DNA of 64,000 nucleotides from Bacillota bacterium. GTDB taxonomy: Bacteria > Bacillota > Clostridia > Christensenellales > Aristaeellaceae. The notes beneath the pieces are model-generated. The model saw nothing but the letters and a program-made list of their open reading frames with translations, made no database searches and was not told the origin of the DNA. A program made the translations under genes and the position numbers. The DNA is taken from contig JAEWSC010000012.1 in assembly GCA_023398575.1 (NCBI GenBank), forward strand, positions 13,594 to 77,593, given 5' to 3'. Shown here piece by piece: positions 17,339 to 27,900 of this stretch. The first letter of the stretch is position 1, and every line of letters begins with the position of its first letter.

Positions 17339-18013
17339 TTATTTCTTTTTGTTTAGCGCGGCAAGACAATTCTCTTTGCTGCGTTCAATATGCTTCTCCA
17401 TAACGGTCTGCAATCGGGAAAGGTCCCTTTTTTGCAGGCAGTCTACAATATCGTAGTGTTCCTGCTGCGCCTCGTGGCGCCGGTTTTCCTGGGCGATGCT
17501 CATGGCGGAGAAGCGGGTAATATATTCATCCTGACCCTCGATTACCCGCAAGATGCGCGCTTGGCCAGATAGGCGGATCACTTGGGTGTGAAAGGCACGG
17601 GCTAGGGGAGATAGTTTTTCAATATTACCTTCTTGAAGGGCAGCATCCATCTGTGTGAGCTGCTGGCGCAGGGACTTGATATCTTCGTCTTTTACGTTTT
17701 TAATGATGGCGGGCAGCGTCAACATTTCTAATGCGTTGCGGATGGTATAAATCTCCTCCACGTCAGCGATCGTGAAAGCCCTGACCACAACGCCCCGGCG
17801 CATCACATATTCCACCAGGCCATCCCGCTCCAGCTTACGCAGCGCTTCGCGCAGCGGCGTACGGCTGATGTGCAGCCGCTCGGCGTAGTCTGTTTCCACA
17901 ATACGCTCCCCAGCCGGAATCTCGCCGGTGATGATGGCGTGCTTGAGCATTTCATACGCGATTTCGCGTATCGGCCGGCTTTCAAGCATCGGCTGGAAAC
18001 GAAGTACTGACAT
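17339..18013 (-). CDS. GntR-family (FCD domain) transcriptional regulator
   Basis: 224 residues. The N-terminal winged helix shows IREIAYEMLKHAIITGEIPAGERIVETDYAERLHISRTPLREALRKLERDGLVE, the GntR signature (here only noted by its ends: IREIAYEM and RDGLVE). The C-terminal all-helical FCD domain has the metal/ligand His pattern (RAFHTQVIRLSG, HEAQQEHYDIVD, MEKHIERSKE). FCD regulators usually sense organic acids or sugars. The start is ATG 18013 after AAAGGGG. Its own promoter lies upstream. The ligand and targets are unknown; the gene stands alone. Confidence 0.88.
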   Translation of the reverse strand: MSVLRFQPMLESRPIREIAYEMLKHAIITGEIPAGERIVETDYAERLHISRTPLREALRKLERDGLVEYVMRRGVVVRAFTIADVEEIYTIRNALEMLTLPAIIKNVKDEDIKSLRQQLTQMDAALQEGNIEKLSPLARAFHTQVIRLSGQARILRVIEGQDEYITRFSAMSIAQENRRHEAQQEHYDIVDCLQKRDLSRLQTVMEKHIERSKENCLAALNKKK

Positions 18014-18050
18014 AAGCCCAACCCCTTTGTTTGAGGCATGTTTTTTGGAT

Positions 18051-18079
18051 ACGATACACCTTAAAAATACATTTGTCAA
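18051..18079 (-). promoter_or_regulatory. Promoter of the GntR regulator
   Basis: Minus-strand TTGACA (18079-18074) and TATCGT (18056-18051) with a 17-bp spacer, about 38 bp upstream of the start codon. Confidence 0.65.
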
Positions 18080-18129
18080 GTTTTCAGGCCATGTTTGTCA
18101 TAAAAAGGCGAAAACAGTTGGTACAATGG

Positions 18130-19200
18130 TTATTGAGGCTTGGCTGTCAGTGTCAAAAGTGTAATTGTAGGCGGGTTGAAAAGTCTGCCCTGTTGAAGCG
18201 GATAATTGCAGGAAGAGCCAAGGCCTGGGCTGATGTATTGAGCGATAGTAGATACGCGACCCAGGCCGACTACCAATCTATCGTCAGGGAACCAGCCCAT
18301 CTGCGGGACATAAATGGCACCGCCTCCGGGAATGCGCCACTGGCCGCCGTTCAAATGTCCAGCCAAGGCCAACGTCACCTTTTGCATGGATGCGCCCTGA
18401 GTTGACTGCCAGTCCCACACGCTTCGGACATAATCATAGGTCAAAGGGGCATGGGTGAGCGCAATATGATAATCGGAGCTGAGCATTTGCAGCCTGGCTT
18501 CTTGAAGGCGTTTGGCGGCATCCAGCTTATATTCCCAAGCTCTTATCTCTGCCGCGCCATCCGCCGTTTGAGAAGCGCCCTCAGTATTTAACCTATCGAG
18601 CTGTCCCTGGCAGGCGGAGATGGCGCTTTCAGCATTCATGGAGTAGAGCCCTTCTGGGGTGAACCATAGCGTAGCTTTGCCGACTTTGTATGGGTAAGGC
18701 GCATCCAGATAGATGGCGCCTGCCTCCTGCGCCGCTGTAATATATGCGTTGAATACAGAGAGCGTACCATGAGCAGTAGTATACAGTGGCTGCGGGTCGC
18801 AATCGCCCGGTATGAATAGTATGGGAACATCCTTTTTTAGCAGCGACAGCAGCTTCAAAAATGGCTGTGTATCCCCGATTTCTCCTACCATATCGCCGGT
18901 AATGCATACGGCATTATACGATTGCTTTTGCAGTGCTGTGGCGATGAGAACTTGATCCTTGCCTAACTCTGCTGCGTGCAAATCGCTTAGATGCAAAATA
19001 GTAAATCCTTCCAAATCTCGAGGGAGATTCAGCACGGATACTGCCTGCTTAACGACCTTGACCTGCTTGTTTCTGATGTCATTGATGGTTATAATACCGG
19101 CAGTGGATAATATTAATAATAAAAGCAGCCATGATAGGCAGCCAAGCCCTCGATGTCTGCGTTTTGGTACAAAGATGGCTGTTTCATTTCTTCTACCCAT
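18130..19200 (-). CDS. Membrane-anchored calcineurin-like metallophosphoesterase
   Basis: 356 residues. A basic N-terminus is followed by one transmembrane segment (LGCLSWLLLLLILSTAGIITI, stated without its last residue) and then a metallophosphoesterase domain: ILHLSDLHAAELG, CITGDMVGE, FIPGDCDPQ, IALTHAPL and LALAGHLNGGQWR. The usual GNHD motif reads GDCD (Asn and His replaced) and GHTHGGQ reads GHLNGGQ, so two standard metal-site residues differ. A YkuE/YaeI-like UDP-diacylglucosamine or lipid phosphoesterase role is possible. The start ATG 19200 is chosen over an upstream TTG that lacks an RBS. Confidence 0.8.
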   Translation of the reverse strand: MGRRNETAIFVPKRRHRGLGCLSWLLLLLILSTAGIITINDIRNKQVKVVKQAVSVLNLPRDLEGFTILHLSDLHAAELGKDQVLIATALQKQSYNAVCITGDMVGEIGDTQPFLKLLSLLKKDVPILFIPGDCDPQPLYTTAHGTLSVFNAYITAAQEAGAIYLDAPYPYKVGKATLWFTPEGLYSMNAESAISACQGQLDRLNTEGASQTADGAAEIRAWEYKLDAAKRLQEARLQMLSSDYHIALTHAPLTYDYVRSVWDWQSTQGASMQKVTLALAGHLNGGQWRIPGGGAIYVPQMGWFPDDRLVVGLGRVSTIAQYISPGLGSSCNYPLQQGRLFNPPTITLLTLTAKPQ

Positions 19201-19399
19201 GTCAAGTCCTATCCGCGGCAGGGTATCATCCGGCCGGCACAATGTGTATGTTTTATCCGCGCCTACATTATAGCGTCTAAAAGCTGCATTTGCAATGACG
19301 CAAGGGTATCAAATCGCGTCGAAATTTGGTATACTGTTTCTAATCCTGCGGAACATGACGCGAATGTTTTTTTGTGTCGGTGACACACTTCGACGATAG

Positions 19400-19429
19400 T
19401 TGCCATGGCAGGATTTCCCTGCTTATGAT
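19400..19429 (+). promoter_or_regulatory. Promoter of radA
   Basis: TTGCCA (19400-19405), 18-bp spacer, TATGAT (19424-19429). Confidence 0.5.
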
Positions 19430-19499
19430 ATACTCACAACAAGTGCTTTTGAAGCCCGGCGCGCAGGCTGCAAAAGCACTTTGACCGGGAGGATTCCAT

Positions 19500-20870
19500 T
19501 TGCCCAAAGAGAAAACGGTATTCGCCTGTACCGCCTGCGGCCACGAAACATCCCGTTGGCTGGGAAAGTGCCCCGGCTGCGGCGCATGGAATACACTAGA
19601 GGAAGCGGTTGTAAAGCCCGCCGTGCCTGATAAGCCCCAAAAGCAGCGGCCAGGCACAGGCAGCCAGGCTATGCCCCTTGACAGCATACCAGACGAAGCT
19701 CAAAGCCGCGCATTCACCGGGATATCGGAATTGGATAGGGTGCTGGGCGGAGGCGTGGTGGAAGGCTCTGTCATGCTGGTGGGCGGCGATCCGGGTATCG
19801 GGAAAAGTACCCTTTTATTGCAAGTCAGCGCATATCTTGCCAACACAGGTGCCAGGGTTTTATACATCACAGGGGAAGAAAGCGCAAGGCAGTTGAAGCT
19901 TCGCGCAAAGCGCCTGAATATATCTGCGCCCAACCTATACATACTGGCGGAAAACGCCATGGATGCCATAGAGGAAAAGCTGGGGGAAATTCAACCGGCT
20001 TACGCGGTGGTTGATTCGATTCAAACCATGTACCGGCCGGAGCTTTCAGGCGCGCCGGGCAGTGTAAGCCAGGTGCGGGAAAGCGCGGCATTGTATATGC
20101 GCCTGGCAAAAACAAGCGGCACAGCAATCTTCTTAGTGGGACATGTGACAAAAGAAGGAGCGATCGCCGGGCCTAGGATGTTGGAACACATGGTAGACGT
20201 GGTCTTATATTTTGAAGGCGACAGGCAGCAGCAATACAGGCTGTTGCGTGCAGTCAAAAACAGGTTTGGCTCGGTCAATGAATTGGGCGTATTTCAAATG
20301 ATGGAAGACGGTATGCGGGAGGTAGCAAATGCCAGCGAGCTGTTGCTGTCTCAACGTGCCAAGGGCGCCAGCGGTTCGGTGGTTTTCTGCGGCATGGAGG
20401 GCTCCCGCCCCATGCTGGTGGATATTCAGGCACTAGCCACCCAAACGTATTATGGTGTGCCCAGACGCACGGTCAATGGTATGGATCAAGGGCGTATAGC
20501 TCTTTTGCTGGCAGTGCTGGAAAAAAGGGCTGGTCAAAAACTGTTCAATCAGGACGTTTACATCAATGTAGCTGGCGGTATGGAACTCAATGAACCTGCG
20601 GCTGACCTTGCGGTTTGTGCCGCGGTGGCCTCATCCTTATCTGGTAAGGCCATTGCCCAGGATACAGCGGTGATGGGGGAAGTAGGCTTGGCTGGGGAAG
20701 TACGGGCTATCGCACAGCCGGAGCGCAGGTTATCCGAATGCTTGCGGCTGGGGTTTGTGAGCGTCGTCATGCCAAAGGAAAGCGTAAAGCGCATCCGCAT
20801 TCCCGACGGGATGAAGGTATACGGCGTGGATACACTAGCCCAGGCGCTGGCGGTACTCTTGCCATCGTGA
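19500..20870 (+). CDS. radA: DNA repair protein RadA
   Basis: RadA/Sms is a RecA-like branch-migration helicase used in recombinational repair. The 456 residues contain a four-Cys zinc finger (CTACGHETSRWLGKCPGC, residues 10-27), Walker A GGDPGIGKST (about 98), the RadA-specific KNRFGS (about 258), and a Lon-protease-like C-terminal domain. The start is TTG 19500 with GGGAGG at 7-bp spacing; there is no ATG that would keep the zinc finger. The usual neighbour disA is absent; a PIN-TRAM gene follows at 86 bp. Confidence 0.96.
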   Translation: MPKEKTVFACTACGHETSRWLGKCPGCGAWNTLEEAVVKPAVPDKPQKQRPGTGSQAMPLDSIPDEAQSRAFTGISELDRVLGGGVVEGSVMLVGGDPGIGKSTLLLQVSAYLANTGARVLYITGEESARQLKLRAKRLNISAPNLYILAENAMDAIEEKLGEIQPAYAVVDSIQTMYRPELSGAPGSVSQVRESAALYMRLAKTSGTAIFLVGHVTKEGAIAGPRMLEHMVDVVLYFEGDRQQQYRLLRAVKNRFGSVNELGVFQMMEDGMREVANASELLLSQRAKGASGSVVFCGMEGSRPMLVDIQALATQTYYGVPRRTVNGMDQGRIALLLAVLEKRAGQKLFNQDVYINVAGGMELNEPAADLAVCAAVASSLSGKAIAQDTAVMGEVGLAGEVRAIAQPERRLSECLRLGFVSVVMPKESVKRIRIPDGMKVYGVDTLAQALAVLLPS

Positions 20871-20956
20871 ACAAGTATAAATACTATCAGTATGGACAAG
20901 CTATCATCCAAGAGGGGAGTTCCTCAATTGATGACAGAAAAGAGTGATGGCATGCT

Positions 20957-22090
20957 ATGAAATCTAGAATTGTGCAAAAGATGCTAAGAGGGCTGGTCAC
21001 ACTGCTGGGGGCCGGAATTGGGATAGGCCTTGCTATGTTGGGACTACAGATCTTTTCATTCAATAATCCTGGAAAAATGCCGCCTTTGGATATGCTGGTT
21101 CTGCTGTATGGCGCCACCGCCATTTTAGGCGGGCTAATCTTCTTTATCCTTTCCCCTTGGATCATCAAAAAGTTTACAGAACTGGGCAACGCCATGGAAA
21201 AGCAAATGGACAACATGCCCATGCACCAGGTCATGACCAGTACCATAGGGCTTATTACCGGCCTTGTCATCGCGGTACTTGTAACACAGATATTGCAATT
21301 CGTCGGTGCCTCCATTGTTACCACCGCTTTCAGCGGCATTGTGTATGTGGTACTTGGGTATACTGGCCTGAATATCGGCCGTAAACGGGGCAAGGAGATG
21401 CAATTACCAATAGCGGAGCCGCCTGTTCAGAGCAAGGAACGCCGCTTTAGCTTTATGCGCAGTGCACAGCCGGCCAGTGTTGCCAAGATACTGGATACAT
21501 CGGTGATCATTGACGGGCGGGTATTTGACATCTGCAAGACGGGCTTTTTGGAAGGGGAATTGGTGATCGCGCAGTTTGTGCTGGCGGAGCTTAGGCATAT
21601 TGCTGATTCCAGCGATGTTCTGCGCCGGAACAGGGGCAGGCGTGGGTTGGATGTTTTGAACCGAATTCAGTCGGAGCTAAAAATTCCCGTCCGCATTGAA
21701 GAAACGGATTATGACGACATTGCCGAAGTCGATGTGAAGCTGCTGCGTCTTGCCCGGCAGTTAAACGGAATTGTGGTCACCAATGACTACAACCTGAACA
21801 AGGTGGCTGGCGTGACCGGCGTGAAGGTGCTTAACATCAACGAGTTGGCTAACGCGGTCAAACCCGTGGTACTGCCTGGCGAAGAGATGACGGTACAGAT
21901 CGTGCGCGAGGGCAAGGAGCCAGGCCAGGGCGTTGGATACCTGGATGATGGCACCATGATTGTGGTGGACAATGCCCGCCGCCATGTGGGGGAAACCATT
22001 GATGTAGTGGTAACTACGGTGCTTCAGACCAGTGCCGGACGGATGATATTTACCAAGATTAAGGTGTATGATAACAGCAAGGCGGGCTGA
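20957..22090 (+). CDS. PIN-TRAM domain membrane protein (YacL-like)
   Basis: 377 residues. Four hydrophobic segments occupy about residues 10-140. A PIN nuclease domain follows (ILDTSVIIDGRVFDI, AELRHIADSSD, RRGLDVLNRI, VVTNDYNLNKVA), then a C-terminal TRAM domain (GEEMTVQIVREGKEPGQGVGYLDDGTMIVVDNA, quoted by its ends GEEMTVQI and MIVVDNA). The acidic residues of the PIN active site are present, so RNA cleavage at the membrane is plausible. YacL-type proteins usually sit between radA/disA and ispD, which matches the radA neighbour. The start ATG 20957 follows a purine-rich stretch. Confidence 0.9.
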   Translation: MKSRIVQKMLRGLVTLLGAGIGIGLAMLGLQIFSFNNPGKMPPLDMLVLLYGATAILGGLIFFILSPWIIKKFTELGNAMEKQMDNMPMHQVMTSTIGLITGLVIAVLVTQILQFVGASIVTTAFSGIVYVVLGYTGLNIGRKRGKEMQLPIAEPPVQSKERRFSFMRSAQPASVAKILDTSVIIDGRVFDICKTGFLEGELVIAQFVLAELRHIADSSDVLRRNRGRRGLDVLNRIQSELKIPVRIEETDYDDIAEVDVKLLRLARQLNGIVVTNDYNLNKVAGVTGVKVLNINELANAVKPVVLPGEEMTVQIVREGKEPGQGVGYLDDGTMIVVDNARRHVGETIDVVVTTVLQTSAGRMIFTKIKVYDNSKAG

Positions 22091-22116
22091 TTTTTCATTA
22101 TAAATGCAGGTACTAG

Positions 22117-22148
22117 AAAATCCACGCTGTAACAAGTGTGGATTTTTG
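22117..22148 (+). terminator. Terminator after the PIN-TRAM gene
   Basis: AAAATCCAC pairs with GTGGATTTT (22117-22125 with 22138-22146), ending in a T-run. Confidence 0.8.
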
Positions 22149-22163
22149 CTATATCTGAATTAC

Positions 22164-22192
22164 TTGACATAAATCACCAATTTGTCTATGAT
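22164..22192 (+). promoter_or_regulatory. Promoter of the secreted protein gene
   Basis: TTGACA (22164-22169), 17-bp spacer, TATGAT (22187-22192). Confidence 0.7.
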
Positions 22193-22263
22193 TAAAATAT
22201 TGCGATACATGGCAATTGACTTTAGTAGCTGTAAAGCAAAATGAGATGGAAGAGGTTGTTACT

Positions 22264-23007
22264 ATGAAGAAAACGGCAATGGTATTGCTGGCATTATGCA
22301 TTTTCTTTTCAGGCACTTGTACTTTGGCGGAAGACAACCTGTACAAATTTCTTGATATTCCCTTCGGTATTGGTATGGAGGAGTGCAACGAGATTCTGGA
22401 AAAGAAGACAGAGTCACTTTTTCCAGAAGGTACGAGTAATCATTTGATAATGAGAGAGCGGACAATCCGTCTTGGAAGTTTAATTGATAACGATACTTTC
22501 TTGTTCTACGGATATCCTGCTAGTGCATCCTTTCATTTCTCTTCGAAGGATAAATCCTTGGAGCAGGTGGTTGTTGTTTTTGATCTGGTATGTGAGATGA
22601 TCCCGGAGAGGTCTGAGGATAGATCAGTCTTCTTTCGGGAACACATTGAGAATCTAGTTTCCGCACAGGTAGTACTGGATTCGGTGTTCGGTGCTTTCGA
22701 TACTGGTGTGCTCAGTGTTGGTAATGTCATTACTAGTCATGGGAGTGATATGAAAAATTACAGATACCCAATTGAAAACGGAATATTAAACGAGGATATT
22801 TTGTTTGAAGCCTTAAGCCAGAATGAGTATGGTTTTCTCATAACGAATCATGGCAATGCCGAAGTAAAATGCACTGACATGACTTACAACTCATTTTTGA
22901 GGGCTACATCTTTTACCATTACCTATAAGGCCAGCAAGCCGTCTGATCTGGAATTGGTTACGAGGAAAGCCGTGGTGATGGCTTTTCCGTCTTACCCAAT
23001 GCCGTAG
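22264..23007 (+). CDS. Secreted protein of unknown function
   Basis: 247 residues, unrecognised. A clear signal peptide (MKKTAMVLLALCIFFSGTCTLA, first 20 residues hydrophobic after MKK) is followed by EDNLYKFLDIPFGIGMEECNEIL. The IPFG-G-S/M-EEC-E opening resembles secreted Clostridia proteins in which a short domain begins with a 'pfG.s..ev...l' motif. The rest is mixed alpha/beta with no Cys pairs or catalytic motif I can name. The start ATG 22264 has GAAGAGG upstream; the longer frame from 22216 is rejected because it would bury the signal peptide. It has its own promoter and converges with the next gene. Confidence 0.75.
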   Translation: MKKTAMVLLALCIFFSGTCTLAEDNLYKFLDIPFGIGMEECNEILEKKTESLFPEGTSNHLIMRERTIRLGSLIDNDTFLFYGYPASASFHFSSKDKSLEQVVVVFDLVCEMIPERSEDRSVFFREHIENLVSAQVVLDSVFGAFDTGVLSVGNVITSHGSDMKNYRYPIENGILNEDILFEALSQNEYGFLITNHGNAEVKCTDMTYNSFLRATSFTITYKASKPSDLELVTRKAVVMAFPSYPMP

Positions 23008-23057
23008 GACGTGGAAAGCATTTGAGACAAGGAACAGCTTTCTTAACGACTTTGCAA

Positions 23058-24284
23058 TTACAACCAGCCCATTTCAAGCATATGCTCCCGGATCGGTCCG
23101 TGGAGCTTTTTATCTTTTTGGTGGATGTATAAATAGCTGGATTGAACCTTTCTCCCATCTGCCCAATCAATAACCCCTTCCCCTTCCTTGGCAAGACCGT
23201 AGCTGGATATATCTTTCCCCTCCGGAGGTTGTATGACTGATACCCGGTTGTGACAGCGGTTGCCTAAAAAAAGGTCGAAGATACCGGCTTCTGGATCAAT
23301 GGCGATGTGATTGCCCGTGAAGCCACTCATGCCAAATGCCCGGGCACCCATCCACTGTGGCACCTCAGAAAAGCGCTGCAGCGGGCTTTTTACAAAGCAG
23401 AGGTAGCCTAGGTATTGGCGGTAGCTGCCGTCCGCGCCTAGCCGGCCTGTCTGGTTGGTACCGATTTCTAGCAAGGTATCCATAGACAAAAGCCTTTTAG
23501 AAAGAAGCGCCTGGCAGAGTTTGATCATGTCAGCCATCGTACTAAACAGCCCAGCATGGCCGCAAAGATCTCGGCCGCCATCGCGAAGGATTCGCGCTTT
23601 GGGGTCATGGGGAACGCCCGCAGGCGCATCCATACGTAGGTGATATTGATCGGCAAGGATACGGTGCTCAAAGTTGTAGCATGCACAATCCTGTATTCGG
23701 GTTTCGGGAACCATTGAATAGGTTTCCACCATACCGGCGGGTCTGAAGATATTTTGCGTTAGGTAGTCATAAAAGGGGAGGCCTGACACAGTTTCTACCA
23801 CATACTTAAGCAACAGGGCATTCATGTCGGAATACAGCCTAGGCGGTTCCACGGGGCTTAGGCTTGTTTGAAACACTTGCGCCAACGCCGCTGCACGATC
23901 CTGCTGCTGGTCAATGCGCTGCGGGGTTTTCAGTATGGCTTCATAGCAAAGAATATCCCGCAAGGATGTTTTTTGTAAGAAGGGAAAATGGGAATCAATG
24001 CTGCCGAATGTATCGGTGAGGGATATCGATTTACGCTCTATCAGTTGCATGACACTGATTAAGGTAAACAACTTTGTGAGGGATGCCAAATCGTATAGCG
24101 TATGCTCCTGAATGGGCCGCACACAGGGGATAAAGGTACCATCAACCCATGCAACCTCTTGAATATTACCGACGCAGGCGGTTTTGTACGCATCCTCTGT
24201 GCCATAGGCCACGGCGATGCCCGTAAGCATGTGCATTTCCTCTACCAAGGTAGTCATGGAATCCATTAATGGTTTGTATGCCAT
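23058..24284 (-). CDS. Serine beta-lactamase-family hydrolase
   Basis: 408 residues of the class C beta-lactamase/DD-peptidase fold. The nucleophile motif SxxK is ASLTKLFT (about residue 68), the Tyr motif is YSDMNALLL (about 152), and the third motif region is GLCGHAGLFST-like (DLCGHAGLFSTMADM). No signal peptide is visible, so it is probably cytosolic or non-classical. The family includes esterases and peptidases; resistance to beta-lactams is not implied. The upstream PNPOx-like gene is 24 bp away, suggesting a two-gene unit. Confidence 0.85.
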   Translation of the reverse strand: MAYKPLMDSMTTLVEEMHMLTGIAVAYGTEDAYKTACVGNIQEVAWVDGTFIPCVRPIQEHTLYDLASLTKLFTLISVMQLIERKSISLTDTFGSIDSHFPFLQKTSLRDILCYEAILKTPQRIDQQQDRAAALAQVFQTSLSPVEPPRLYSDMNALLLKYVVETVSGLPFYDYLTQNIFRPAGMVETYSMVPETRIQDCACYNFEHRILADQYHLRMDAPAGVPHDPKARILRDGGRDLCGHAGLFSTMADMIKLCQALLSKRLLSMDTLLEIGTNQTGRLGADGSYRQYLGYLCFVKSPLQRFSEVPQWMGARAFGMSGFTGNHIAIDPEAGIFDLFLGNRCHNRVSVIQPPEGKDISSYGLAKEGEGVIDWADGRKVQSSYLYIHQKDKKLHGPIREHMLEMGWL

Positions 24285-24308
24285 TCTATGCTCCTTTGTA
24301 TGCCGGGT

Positions 24309-24773
24309 TTATGCATCACGGTTGCGTTTACCCTCAATCCTTGTTATGACAATTTTTAGCATGGTCACAGCGTGCCAATACTTGTCCACTACTTCTTCAA
24401 GGCGGTATGCACCGTCAGGACATATGGCGCTTGAGAATTCTATCAGCGCTGTGCGCTTTTCGATGGGGTCGGCAATGATTTCGGCATGCCCGGTAACGAT
24501 AGCACTTTCATAATGGGTAGTAAATCGTTCTTCAATGATGACGGGATTTTTGTATACGGAAAAACTGACCTCCGGATGCGCGCTAATGCAATCCAACTTG
24601 ATTCCTTTTAGCGCACAGTGCATATAGATTAGGTTTTTATCTTCATTGTAGTGATAATTAATAGGTATACCATAGGGGAGGCCTTCGGGCGTTATAAGGC
24701 TTAATGTGCCTATGTTGCAGGTTTTTAGTATCTCGCGGGCATCAGTCTCGAGTATCATGCGATTGGATTTCAT
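24309..24773 (-). CDS. Pyridoxamine 5'-phosphate oxidase-like FMN-binding protein
   Basis: 154 residues of the split-barrel flavin fold, of the NimA/PNPOx-like group common in anaerobes. Typical pieces are the N-terminal helix (DAREILKTCNIGTLSLITPEGLPYGIPINYHY, ends given), IYMHCALKGIKLDCISAHPEVSFSVY, and a C-terminal MLKIVITRIEGKRN. The GxKxD/H region KGIKLDCI is where FMN phosphate binds in relatives. The precise reaction is unknown. The start is ATG 24773; a GTG at 24782 is too close to the RBS. Confidence 0.8.
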   Translation of the reverse strand: MKSNRMILETDAREILKTCNIGTLSLITPEGLPYGIPINYHYNEDKNLIYMHCALKGIKLDCISAHPEVSFSVYKNPVIIEERFTTHYESAIVTGHAEIIADPIEKRTALIEFSSAICPDGAYRLEEVVDKYWHAVTMLKIVITRIEGKRNRDA

Positions 24774-24813
24774 ATAGCGCACACCTTTTCTCTATAATGC
24801 ACAATCATACACT

Positions 24814-24848
24814 AAGGGGAGGCTTCATGCAAGAAACCTCCCCCTAAA
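24814..24848. repeat. Inverted repeat between rpoC and the PNPOx gene
   Basis: AGGGGAGG pairs with CCTCCCCCT around a 15-nt loop. There is no T-run, so it is not a canonical terminator. It lies beyond the rpoC terminator. Confidence 0.4.
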
Positions 24849-24875
24849 TTTACTTTCTGCAATAGATCGCAGGAG

Positions 24876-24912
24876 TAAAAAATTCGCCCAAATGCATAGC
24901 ACTTGGGCGAAT
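24876..24912 (-). terminator. Terminator of the rpoBC operon
   Basis: On the minus strand ATTCGCCCAA...TTGGGCGAAT (24912-24882) is a near-perfect 12-bp stem followed by TTTTTTA. It begins three bases after the rpoC stop. Confidence 0.92.
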
Positions 24913-24915
24913 CAC

Positions 24916-27900
24916 TTAATAGGCTTCGTGGATTTCGATGTTCTTGTAACGCTTCATGCCTGTTCCGGCGGGGATCAATTTACCGATGATCACGTTTTCC
25001 TTCAGGCCCACCAGCGGGTCTACCTTACCCTTGATAGCGGCTTCGGTGAGAACACGGGTGGTCTCTTGGAAGGATGCGGCGGACAGGAAGGATTCTGTAG
25101 CCAAAGAAGCCTTGGTGATACCCAGCAGGATGCGCTTTGCAACTGCGGGCCGGCCGCCGGCCATAATTGTTTCACGGTTGGCCACCTCAAAGCGGAAGAT
25201 ATCCACTAGTGCACCCGGCAGCAGAGCCGTATCACCGCTATCCTCTACACGTACCTTACGCAGCATTTGACGCACGATGATCTCAATGTGCTTGTCGGAT
25301 ACAGCAACGCCCTGCAAGCGGTAAACACTCAAAACTTCCTTGAGCAGGTATTCCTGTACGGCCTTCACACCCAGGATACGCAAGAGATCATGGGGGTTGA
25401 TGGAGCCTTCAATCAGTTCGTCGCCGGCTTCCACCATCTGGCCGTCTACTACCTTCAGGCGGGAGCCATAGGTGATCTGGTAGGCTTTGGACTCATGGCC
25501 TTCTTCTTCGTTGGTAACAATGAGTTCGCGTTTTTTCTTGGATTCGCTGATGGATACGCGGCCGCTGATTTCGCTCAGGATGGCATCACGCTTAGGCTTT
25601 CTGGCCTCAAACAGCTCTTCCACGCGGGGAAGACCCTGGGTAATATCTTCACCAGATGCAATACCGCCGGTGTGGAATGTACGCATCGTCAACTGTGTTC
25701 CGGGTTCGCCGATGGCCTGTGCGGCAATGATACCTACAGCCTCGCCGATGTCGACAGCGCCGCCGGTGGCAAGGTTCGTACCATAACAACGGGCGCAAAC
25801 GCCGGTTTCATTGCGGCACGTCAGTACGCTGCGGACAGAGGCCTTTGTTACGCCAGCTTTTACGATATCCCTGGCTTTGATGTGATCAATGACCTCATTG
25901 AAACGGACCATCACTTCGCCTGTAACAGGATGTACAATATCCTCGGCAGCCACACGGCCACGCAGACGGTCTTCCATACTTTCGATGGACTGACGGCCGC
26001 TCATGATTTCTTGAATGGTGATACCGCGAACCTTTTCGCCACGGGCTTCAAAACAATCCAGTTCCCGCACGATCACTTCCTGGCTGACATCTACCAAACG
26101 GCGAGTCAAGTAACCGGAGTCGGCGGTACGAAGTGCGGTATCGGCCAGCGACTTACGGCTGCCGTGGCTGGAGAGGAAGAACTCAAGCACGGTAAGACCT
26201 TCGCGGAAGTTGGCTCGGATAGGCAGCTCAATGGTTTTACCGGAAGGAGAGGCCATCAGGCCGCGCATACCGGCCAGCTGACTAACCTGAGCCTTGGAAC
26301 CACGGGCGCCGGAGTCTGTCATCATTCGGATAGGGTTGAACTTATCCAAGGGTTCCAGAATGTTCTCACGGATTTCACTGGTGGTTTCATTCCAAACGTC
26401 AACAACCAGATTATACCGCTCATTTTCTGTGAGCAAGCCGCGGCGGAACAGGTTGTTGATGTTGCGTACCTTGGCATCGGCATCTGCCAGCTTTTTCGGC
26501 TTATCGGCAGGGACATGGATATCGCCGACGGATACAGTAACCGCGCCGCGGGTGGAATAAGTAAAGCCAAGTTTCTTGATGGCATCCAGCACCTGCGCGG
26601 TTTTATGAACACCGTGGGTGCGGTAGCACTGGTCGACAATGCGGCCCAATTCCTTTTTGTTGACCAGATCGCCTACTTCCAGTACAAACATGTCGCTCAG
26701 ACTTTTGCGGTCTTTGAGACCGATATCTTGTGGGATCGCGTCGTTGAACAGCAGGCGGCCCAAGGTGCAATCGATGACGCGCCGTGCGGTCTCGCCATTA
26801 AAGCTACGTGAAATACGAACCTTAATGGGGGATTGCAGCTCCAATTGCTTGGTCTGATAGGCCATCAAAGCTTCCTCGGGAGTGGAAAACACGTGGCCGG
26901 CGCCAAGACCATGGGGTTTTTCCATGGTCAGGTAATAGCAACCGATAACCATGTCCTGGGTGGGGGAGATGACCGGCTTTCCATCCTGCGGCTTCAAAAT
27001 ATTATTGTGAGCCAGCATAAGGAAACGGGCTTCTGCCTGGGCTTCCATGGACAGGGGGACGTGCACGGCCATCTGGTCGCCGTCAAAGTCGGCGTTGTAG
27101 GCGGTACATACCAGAGGATGGAGTTTTAGTGCCTTGCCTTCTACCAAGATAGGCTCAAAAGCCTGAATGCCAAGGCGGTGCAACGTGGGAGCACGGTTTA
27201 ACAGAACCGGATGTTCCTTGATGACACCCTCGAGAATATCCCATACCTCAGGCTTGATCTTTTCGACCATGCGCTTGGCGCTCTTTACGTTTTGGGCGAT
27301 TTTCAGTGTGACAAGGCGCTCCATCACGAAGGGCTTGAACAATTCCAGCGCCATTTCCTTAGGCAGGCCGCACTGATAAAGCTTAAGTTCCGGACCTACG
27401 ACGATAACGCTTCGGCCGGAATAGTCAACGCGTTTACCTAGAAGGTTCTGACGGAAACGGCCCTGCTTGCCGCGCAACAGGTCACTTAAGGACTTTAATG
27501 GACGGTTGCCGGGGCCAGTAACAGCACGGCCACGGCGGCCGTTGTCAATCAGAGCATCAACGGCTTCCTGAAGCATACGCTTTTCGTTGCGGACGATGAT
27601 ATCCGGCGCACCAAGCTCCAACAGCCTCTTTAAACGGTTGTTGCGGTTGATGACCCGGCGATAAAGATCGTTCAAGTCGCTGGTTGCGAAGCGGCCGCCA
27701 TCCAACTGCACCATGGGCCGAAGATCTGGGGGAATGACTGGCACTACGTCCAGAACCATCCACTCAGGACGGTTGTTGCTGGAGCGGAAGGCCTCTACGA
27801 CTTCCAAACGTTTAACGGCGCGGGCGCGCTTCTGGCCTTCGCCTTCGCGGTCACGCTCTTTTTCAATCAGATCGCTGATCTCGGATTTCAGCTGTTGGCT

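Noticed and set aside
25267..26811. 514-codon plus-strand ORF opposite rpoC
   Set aside because: It is antisense to a certain rpoC and its product is His/Ala-rich without a family; such frames arise from codon bias of the real gene. The same holds for 29451-30797 opposite rpoB and 14724-15566 opposite the M3 peptidase.
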